Positions 5,900-10,994 of a DNA stretch of 10,994 nucleotides are shown here, in pieces. Under the pieces are notes generated by a model. The model saw only the letters and a program-made list of their open reading frames with translations, made no database searches and was not told the origin of the DNA. Position numbers and translations under genes: made by a program. The stretch's first letter is position 1; every line of letters starts with the position of its first letter. This stretch comes from JAVXTH01 sp036642795 (lineage in GTDB: Bacteria; Bacillota_I; Bacilli_A; Erysipelotrichales; Erysipelotrichaceae): the NCBI GenBank assembly GCA_036642795.1, contig JAVXTH010000039.1:1-10994 (forward strand). Direction: 5' to 3'.

Positions 5900-7222
5900 A
5901 TGGCTTATACACCTAAAGCAAGGAAATTTAAAATTCGTTGGAAATTTGCTGGACCTTTTTTAGTTTTAATCACACTATTAATATATTTGATTGCGCAATT
6001 TATCATTGGCGCATTGGATGATTCTCCCCCTAAATTAACCATTTGTGATTATAGTGAAAACAAGAGCTTTGATCAATTAAATAAAGATTATAAAAATACG
6101 TATCAATTAAGTGATTATCTTTTTTATGGTGAATCTTTAGCACTGTTAAAGGATGATTATAATCCAGAAGTAAACGATGAAGTTGTTGGGAAAACAATGG
6201 TATTTAAGAATATATGTAATGGGGATGAATATCCATTTTCAATTGAAAGTAGTATGGATCGTCATGTTGCTTTATCAGAATTATCACCAGGTTATTATGA
6301 AGTATTTGTAATTGATGATATGAAAGAAAAAAGAGTCGTTTATGATAATGATTTAAAAGATACTTCTTTCACAACCATCAATCGATTTGGGAAAGTGAAA
6401 CAGATTGGTTTATATGCCAATAAGAATCTTTTAAAAGATTATGAAAAGAAATTAAAGAACCGTTACTTATTCATTGAAGTTAAGAATAAAAAAGCAAATG
6501 AAAATGATTATGATATTGTCTTAGATCCAGGTAGTTTTAACCGTGATTTTACTTATACGATTGATCGTGGTGTGGAAGCGAATGGATTAGTTGAATATCA
6601 AGAGAATTTTAAAGCTGCCAAAAGAATAAAAAGCAAATTAGAAAAATATGGCTTACGGGTTAAATTAACGCGTAACCATGTGGAAGATATTGTGAATACG
6701 TATGGGGCAAAGGGTCGCTTAGCGAAAGCTTATCAATCATCCGCTCGTTATTATTTCCATATTGGGGCCAATAGTAGTGAATTTGATTCCATCCAAGGAA
6801 GTGAAGTATATTACTCTGCTTATTCATCACCTACCTTGGCAAATGCTTTGATGTATGATTTAAAGAAGAATACACAATTATCAGGTAATGCGACCAATGC
6901 ACCTGATTTATCGAATGCCGGAGTAATGCAAGCTTATTTAATTGAAGGTAAAGATGGAAGAACACTTTATGATAACGATATGTATATTCGTGAAGTAGGC
7001 GGAAAAGCAACACTTGCTTCCCAGTATTCCCAAAACAGTGAAAAGAGCAATGCAGCCTTTTCAAAAGATAACATTCATGGATTATTAGGAGTATCTATTT
7101 ATTATAGTTATTTCACAAATAAACAGGATGCTGCTTATTGGAAAGATAATTGGCAAAAGATCAGTGATGAAACAGCTAATTCAATCGCCAATTATTTAAA
7201 GGTGAATAAAAAAGAAAAGTAG
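5900..7222 (+). CDS. Membrane-anchored N-acetylmuramoyl-L-alanine amidase-like protein (amidase_3, probably inactive)
   Basis: The 440-residue product has a basic N-terminus (KARKFKIRWK, residues 6-15), one membrane span at about 17-38 with no cleavage motif, an unrecognised extracytoplasmic region at 45-200, and an amidase_3-like domain at 203-435. Active amidase_3 enzymes cut the amide bond between MurNAc and the peptide using zinc held by His-Glu-His and a catalytic Glu. Fold signatures remain: IVLDPG, KLTR, AKAYQSSARYYFHIGANSS, GSEVYYS, IREVGGKAT and SYFTNKQDAAYW. However, the first His (DPGH) is Ser212, the second (SIHAN) appears to be Gly289 with a His two residues earlier, and the catalytic Glu (LVExG) is Tyr401; only Glu232 seems kept. 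Start: ATG at 5900 with AAAGGG...GTGAT upstream; an in-frame GTG at 5891 is too close to AAAGGG. A binding or scaffold role is inferred. Confidence 0.75.
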   Translation: MAYTPKARKFKIRWKFAGPFLVLITLLIYLIAQFIIGALDDSPPKLTICDYSENKSFDQLNKDYKNTYQLSDYLFYGESLALLKDDYNPEVNDEVVGKTMVFKNICNGDEYPFSIESSMDRHVALSELSPGYYEVFVIDDMKEKRVVYDNDLKDTSFTTINRFGKVKQIGLYANKNLLKDYEKKLKNRYLFIEVKNKKANENDYDIVLDPGSFNRDFTYTIDRGVEANGLVEYQENFKAAKRIKSKLEKYGLRVKLTRNHVEDIVNTYGAKGRLAKAYQSSARYYFHIGANSSEFDSIQGSEVYYSAYSSPTLANALMYDLKKNTQLSGNATNAPDLSNAGVMQAYLIEGKDGRTLYDNDMYIREVGGKATLASQYSQNSEKSNAAFSKDNIHGLLGVSIYYSYFTNKQDAAYWKDNWQKISDETANSIANYLKVNKKEK

Positions 7223-7233
7223 GTGAAGCAAAC

Positions 7234-9087
7234 GTGCGCTATCAAATCCATAAAGGGTGTAAACGTTATGGAGTTAATTCTATTTTTGAAAACATCCAAT
7301 TTGAAATAAGAAACAATGAGAAAATTGCCATTGTCGGAAGAAATGGTTGTGGGAAAACAACATTATTAAAGATTATTGCCGAAGTGGAAGAAATGGATCA
7401 AGGCGATATTCATAAAGAAAATAATACGAAAATTGGTTATTTAGCTCAAACGACATTTGAGGAAGAGGACCATTGTGTTTACGATGAATTGAAACTAGCT
7501 TTTAAGGAACTAGGGGCCTTAGAAGCGCAAATGCACGTGCTTAGTGAAAAGATGTTATATGATTCAAGTGAAGAAGTATTGAACGCATACGCAAGGGTAC
7601 AGCAGCGCTATGAGGAACAAGGTGGCTATAGCTGGGAAGCTGATATGAAGATTGTCTTTTCTAAATTCGGTTTTAGTGAAGATCAATTAGAACGAAAGAT
7701 TTCAACTTTTTCAGGAGGCCAAAAAACACGGTTAGCCTTTGTGAAGCTATTATTATCAAAACCCGATATTCTATTATTAGATGAACCGACCAATCATTTA
7801 GATTTAAGTACCATTGAATGGTTAGAAGGCTACGTAAAACGTTATCCAAAAGCAGTTGTTTTAGTATCCCATGATCGAATGTTTTTAGATGACGTCTGTG
7901 ATGTTATTTATGAAATTGAATATGGTGTTATGTCACGCTATCCAGGTAATTATTCTCATTATGTGGAAGTCAAAGATAGTGATTTAGAAAGAGTTAAAAG
8001 TGCTTATGCTGCTCAACAAAAAGAAATTGCGAGAATGGAAGAACTGATTGAAAAGTTTCGCTATAAAAAGAATAAAGCAGCGTTTGCGCAATCAAAGATT
8101 AAATACTTAGATCGAATGGAAAAGATTGAAGATCCTAAAAGTGATACAAAAACCTTTAAGGCAAACTTTACAACGCGCATTAAAGGTGGAAAACGAGTTC
8201 TTGAAGTAAAGGATTTAGTAATTGGATATGATCATCCTTTATGTAAGATTAATTTAGAGATTATGCAAGGCGATAAAATTGCGGTAATCGGTCCAAATGG
8301 AAAAGGTAAATCAACTTTTGTGAAGACCATTATGAATAAGTTAGCACCTTTATCCGGTTCTTTTCTCTTAGGTCATCAAATTGAAACTGGATATTTTGAT
8401 CAGGAACTAGCTCAATTTAATACCACAAAAACCGTTTTAGAAGAGATATGGGATGAATATCCAAGTTTAAATCGAACGCAGATAAGAACGGCTTTGGGAT
8501 GTTTTCTATTTCATGGAGATGATGTCTTTAAAACGATTGATTGTTTGTCTGGAGGAGAAAAAGTTCGTCTATCGTTTGTGAAGTTAATGCTTCAAAGCCC
8601 TAATTTCTTGATTCTAGATGAACCGACCAATCACTTAGATATTGCCGGTAAAGAAGCATTAGAAGCTTCCTTGAGTCAATATAATGGAACGATGTTATTT
8701 GTATCCCATGATCGTTATTTTATCTCGCAGATTGCGAATAAAATACTTGTGATTGATCAAGATCAAGCAATGTTTTATCCGTTAACTTATAAAGAATATA
8801 TGAATAAAGATCAAGAAGTAAAAGTGGAAACTAAAAAGGAACAAGAAGTTAAAAAAACAGAATATGTAAAGCCTCTTAATATTCAAAAAGAAATTAATAA
8901 ATTAGAAAAACAAATCGAAACAAAAGAAAATGAATTAGAAGATTTAAGAGAAATGCGATTTCTACCAGAATATTATCATGATTATCAAAAGATGAATGAT
9001 TTAGATAGTTTAATAGATGATAAACACAATGAAATAGAACCGTTATTAAAACAATGGGAAGAATACAGTGAATTATTAGCTGAGTAA
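7234..9087 (+). CDS. ABC-F family ATPase (YdiF/Uup-like)
   Basis: ABC-F proteins are soluble twin-ATPase proteins with no transmembrane domain; characterised members act on the ribosomal E site in translation or in antibiotic resistance. The 617-residue product has NBD1 with Walker A GRNGCGKT at residues 35-42, signature FSGGQKTR at 159-166 and Walker B ILLLDEPTNHLD at 179-190; a charged linker at about 245-315 (the P-site tRNA-interaction motif region); NBD2 with GPNGKGKS at 353-360, LSGGEKVR at 438-445 and DEPTNHLD at 462-469; and a C-terminal coiled coil at about 545-615. Both catalytic Glu (184, 463) are present. Length and coiled coil resemble B. subtilis YdiF, which lies beside tsaD there. 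The start is GTG, 7 bases after AGGTGA (7221-7226), which overlaps the previous stop codon. No resistance role can be deduced. Confidence 0.92.
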   Translation: MRYQIHKGCKRYGVNSIFENIQFEIRNNEKIAIVGRNGCGKTTLLKIIAEVEEMDQGDIHKENNTKIGYLAQTTFEEEDHCVYDELKLAFKELGALEAQMHVLSEKMLYDSSEEVLNAYARVQQRYEEQGGYSWEADMKIVFSKFGFSEDQLERKISTFSGGQKTRLAFVKLLLSKPDILLLDEPTNHLDLSTIEWLEGYVKRYPKAVVLVSHDRMFLDDVCDVIYEIEYGVMSRYPGNYSHYVEVKDSDLERVKSAYAAQQKEIARMEELIEKFRYKKNKAAFAQSKIKYLDRMEKIEDPKSDTKTFKANFTTRIKGGKRVLEVKDLVIGYDHPLCKINLEIMQGDKIAVIGPNGKGKSTFVKTIMNKLAPLSGSFLLGHQIETGYFDQELAQFNTTKTVLEEIWDEYPSLNRTQIRTALGCFLFHGDDVFKTIDCLSGGEKVRLSFVKLMLQSPNFLILDEPTNHLDIAGKEALEASLSQYNGTMLFVSHDRYFISQIANKILVIDQDQAMFYPLTYKEYMNKDQEVKVETKKEQEVKKTEYVKPLNIQKEINKLEKQIETKENELEDLREMRFLPEYYHDYQKMNDLDSLIDDKHNEIEPLLKQWEEYSELLAE

Positions 9088-9097
9088 GGAGAACAAA

Positions 9098-10090
9098 ATG
9101 AACGTATTTGAGACAATGAAAATTGGTGAAGTAGAATGTGCAAATCGCATTGGAGTACCTGCGATGTGTACGTACTTATGCAACAGCAAAGATGGGGTAG
9201 CAAGTGAAGATCATGTGGCTCACTATACAACCCTTGCCAAAGGAAAACCAGCCTTTATTATTCAAGAAGCAACCGCGGTCAATGCATTTGGTTATATCGA
9301 TGAACATTGCTTAGGAATCTATACCGCAAGACAAAAAGAAGGATTAAAAAGAATCGTGGATCAAGTACATAGACAAGGTGTTAAATTTGGGATCCAATTA
9401 AATCATGCTGGCATGAAGAATGAATTTGGAAATCAAAAATATTCCGCAATGAGTTTTGATGATGTAATAGGTTTAGACTTAGATCAAATTCATCAAATCA
9501 TTAAAGACTTTGAATCCGCAGCAATAACGGCTAGAGATTTAAAATATGATTTTATTGAAATCCATGCTGCTCATGGTTACTTAATCAATCAGTTTTTATC
9601 TCCCCTTAGCAATCAACGTAGCGATGAATACCAGGACCGAATGTTATTACTAAGAAGAATTTGTGAAGCTTGTATCCGTTCCTTTGAAGGTGCCATCATC
9701 GTTCGCTTAAGTGTTGAAGAATATGAAGATGCAGGTTTACATAAAGAAGATTTCGCTGCCATTGTGAAAGAACTAGAAGCGATGGGTGTTCATGCGATTT
9801 CCGTATCAAGTGGTGGCTTAAATAAAAGCAAAATAAACAGTTTCCCGCTTTACCAAATTCCCCTTGCCACTTATATCAAACAACAAGTAAATATTCCAGT
9901 CATGGGAGTTGGTTTAATTACCAGCGAAGAACAGATTGAAGACATTCTTAATAAAGAACAATGTGATATTGTTTTATTAGGAAGAAAACTAGTTCGTGAT
10001 CCTTATTTCTTACTTAAATGGAAAGATCGATTGAATGAATTAAAAATGGAAGATATTGGAGAAATCCTTTATCGCTCCATTCACAATTAA
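9098..10090 (+). CDS. Old Yellow Enzyme-family NAD(P)H:flavin oxidoreductase (YqjM/NamA-like)
   Basis: This is an FMN-dependent TIM-barrel ene-reductase of the YqjM/NamA class, which reduces activated C=C bonds with NAD(P)H; the natural substrate is unknown. The 330-residue product (YqjM is 338) shows NRIGVPAMCTY at residues 17-27 with Cys24 at the place of the redox-tuning Cys of YqjM, Gln100 in GIQLNHAG, the substrate-binding pair His156/His159 in EIHAAHGYLI, NQFLSPLSNQRSDEY, Arg203 in IIVRLS, SSGGL at 237-241, and the phosphate-binding end GRKLVRDP at 295-302. The conserved GGSxEN after DEY is missing: the protein reads DEYQDR, about four residues shorter. There is no C-terminal FeS or FAD domain, so it is the short form. 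AAGGAG (9086-9091) overlaps the ABC-F stop and lies 6 bases upstream. It is the last gene of the operon. Confidence 0.9.
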   Translation: MNVFETMKIGEVECANRIGVPAMCTYLCNSKDGVASEDHVAHYTTLAKGKPAFIIQEATAVNAFGYIDEHCLGIYTARQKEGLKRIVDQVHRQGVKFGIQLNHAGMKNEFGNQKYSAMSFDDVIGLDLDQIHQIIKDFESAAITARDLKYDFIEIHAAHGYLINQFLSPLSNQRSDEYQDRMLLLRRICEACIRSFEGAIIVRLSVEEYEDAGLHKEDFAAIVKELEAMGVHAISVSSGGLNKSKINSFPLYQIPLATYIKQQVNIPVMGVGLITSEEQIEDILNKEQCDIVLLGRKLVRDPYFLLKWKDRLNELKMEDIGEILYRSIHN

Positions 10091-10114
10091 AAAAGATGCT
10101 ACGGCATCTTTTTA
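10089..10114. terminator. Bidirectional rho-independent terminator
   Basis: AAAAGATGC (10091-10099) pairs with GCATCTTTT (10104-10112) around the loop TACG, with A-runs on one flank and T-runs on the other, so it can end transcription on both strands. It lies between the oxidoreductase stop (10090) and the minus-strand stop codon at 10112-10114, which is built into its T-tract. Confidence 0.88.
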
Positions 10115-10318
10115 TTTGATTAAATTATATTTATTAAATAAACAAAGGATTTCTTCATTCATCAATTTTCTGCTTACTAATTCTCTAAAACGAAGTGTTT
10201 TCGTTTTCCCAGCTAATCTTAATTCTTCAAGTTCAAGAGGAATTGCTTCTTGTTGAAGGATGATATCTTCTAACATCTTTTCAAATGCATTTAATCGTTC
10301 CTGATCCAATGAATTCAT
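10112..10318 (-). CDS. Small conserved-looking protein of unknown function (68 aa)
   Basis: The 68-residue product is not recognised. It is predicted mostly helical and highly charged, with a heptad-like first half (residues 1-36, rich in Glu and Leu), a basic centre (residues 34-51, containing GKTKTLRFRELVSRK) and a short hydrophobic tail. There is no signal peptide, membrane span or cysteine pair. It is supported as a gene by its context: its ATG overlaps the stop codon of the upstream cyclophilin gene by one base (TAATG), AAGG (plus positions 10329-10332) lies 10 bases upstream, and it ends exactly at the shared terminator. Translation is probably coupled to the cyclophilin gene. It may be a small helical adaptor or nucleic-acid-binding protein, but nothing in the sequence settles this. 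Confidence 0.7.
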   Translation of the reverse strand: MNSLDQERLNAFEKMLEDIILQQEAIPLELEELRLAGKTKTLRFRELVSRKLMNEEILCLFNKYNLIK

Positions 10319-10917
10319 TAATCAATTACCTTAATACTTTCAATGATTGGCTGATTTGCTTTCTCTACGCTGCCATTATTATCAATTACAACGGCTTTAG
10401 ATACAATCGCATCCACAACATCCATGCCTTCGCTTACCTTACCAAAAGCAGCGTAATCGCCATCTAAGCTAGGGGCATCTTGATGCATGATAAAGAATTG
10501 GGAACTACCACTGTCAGGATCTTGTGCACGTGCCATCGATAAGACACCACGCGTATGTTTTATATTATTTGAAATATTGTTACTTTCAAATTCACCTTTT
10601 ATATTTTTATCACTTCCACCGGTTCCATCTCCATTTGGATCTCCACCTTGAATCATAAAACCATCAATGATTCGATGAAAGGTTAAGTTATTATAGAAAC
10701 CTTTATTTGCTAGATCGATAAAATTAGTTACCGTAATCGGTGCTACATCACCATTTAATTCTGCTTTAATCATTCCATAATCCTTTACCAAAATTTCTAT
10801 GTGATGAATACCAACTTTTTTTATTGAAGGATCTTTTTTAACTTCTTCATCACTTCCACAACCACTTAAACTTACAGCTAATAGTAAACTCAAAGTGCAT
10901 AATAATATTTTTTTCAT
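10318..10917 (-). CDS. Cyclophilin-type peptidyl-prolyl cis-trans isomerase, lipoprotein
   Basis: Cyclophilins speed cis-trans isomerisation of X-Pro bonds; this one would do so on secreted proteins outside the membrane. The 199-residue product starts with a lipoprotein signal (KK, hydrophobic core, lipobox LSGC with Cys20), then a short charged linker to about residue 38. The cyclophilin domain follows with FHRIIDGFMIQGGDP at 80-94 (catalytic Arg82, Gln90), DGTGGS at 97-102, LSMARA at 126-131, SSQFFI at 138-143, and LDGDYAAFGKV at 151-161. Leu151 takes the place of the cyclosporin-contacting Trp, as in most bacterial cyclophilins. AAGGAG (plus 10925-10930) lies 7 bases before the ATG, and an extended -10 promoter lies upstream. 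It is followed by, and overlaps by one base, the 68-residue gene. Confidence 0.94.
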   Translation of the reverse strand: MKKILLCTLSLLLAVSLSGCGSDEEVKKDPSIKKVGIHHIEILVKDYGMIKAELNGDVAPITVTNFIDLANKGFYNNLTFHRIIDGFMIQGGDPNGDGTGGSDKNIKGEFESNNISNNIKHTRGVLSMARAQDPDSGSSQFFIMHQDAPSLDGDYAAFGKVSEGMDVVDAIVSKAVVIDNNGSVEKANQPIIESIKVID

Positions 10918-10942
10918 TTCAGTTCTCCTTATTCATAAGGAT

Positions 10943-10951
10943 ATTATAACA
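10943..10951 (-). promoter_or_regulatory. Extended -10 promoter of the cyclophilin gene
   Basis: On the minus strand the sequence TGTTATAAT is a perfect -10 hexamer (plus 10943-10948) preceded by TG, the same nine bases as at the tsaE promoter. No clear -35 box is seen 16-18 bases upstream. The start would fall near 10936, leaving a leader of about 18 bases that contains AAGGAG. Confidence 0.65.
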
Positions 10952-10994
10952 TATAGATAATCACTCCTTCACATTAAATAGTTTCATTTGTGCT

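Noticed and set aside
7234..9087. Antibiotic-resistance ABC-F
   Set aside because: Length, C-terminal coiled coil and synteny fit housekeeping YdiF/Uup-like proteins, and nothing visible marks a ribosome-protection resistance factor.
10927..10940. Hairpin CCTTA-TTCA-TAAGG sequestering the cyclophilin ribosome binding site
   Set aside because: The predicted transcript starts near 10936, so most of one arm is not in the RNA; the stem is also only 5 bp.
10952..10994. Tail of another gene at the right edge
   Set aside because: A minus-strand frame ending in TAA exists, but the stretch is too short to tell coding from non-coding.

Overview
The window reads as chromosomal housekeeping DNA from a low-GC Gram-positive bacterium. 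AT-rich coding, AGGAGG/AGGTGAT ribosome binding sites, a T-box leader, Rex and a LicD-family enzyme point to Bacillota, and the overall style suggests the Erysipelotrichia (inference). No mobile element, CRISPR array or prophage gene is visible.

Layout. (1) Positions 1-50 are the last ~19 bases of a 5S rRNA and its terminator, so an rRNA operon ends at the left edge. (2) Positions 70-2618 hold a tight operon, tsaE-tsaB-rimI-tsaD: three proteins of the tRNA t6A37 (threonylcarbamoyladenosine) pathway plus a RimI-type N-acetyltransferase, with overlapping or abutting genes. (3) Positions 2648-3316 hold rex, the NADH/NAD+ sensing repressor, with its own promoter and a possible Rex half-site over the -35 box. 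(4) Positions 3317-4951 hold asparaginyl-tRNA synthetase behind a complete T-box riboswitch; the specifier AAC and the UGGC acceptor-binding bulge both fit tRNA-Asn. A strong terminator closes the unit. (5) Positions 5007-10114 hold a second operon with its own promoter: a LicD-family transferase, a membrane-anchored amidase_3-like protein, an ABC-F ATPase and an Old Yellow Enzyme-type flavin oxidoreductase, ending in a bidirectional terminator. (6) On the minus strand, converging on that terminator, are a lipoprotein cyclophilin (peptidyl-prolyl isomerase) and a translationally coupled 68-residue protein of unknown function.

How the genes fit together. The left half is translation-centred (t6A tRNA modification, ribosomal protein acetylation, tRNA-Asn charging) with redox control beside it. 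In Bacillus subtilis the same tsaE-tsaB-rimI-tsaD block is followed by the ABC-F gene ydiF and by rex, so the ABC-F gene here looks like a displaced member of an ancestral neighbourhood. The right half mixes envelope functions (LicD, amidase-like protein, secreted cyclophilin) with the ABC-F and flavin enzymes. The most unusual item is the amidase-like protein: it keeps the fold signatures of a zinc cell-wall amidase, but two of three zinc ligands and the catalytic glutamate appear to be replaced, which suggests a membrane-bound pseudoenzyme encoded directly after LicD.
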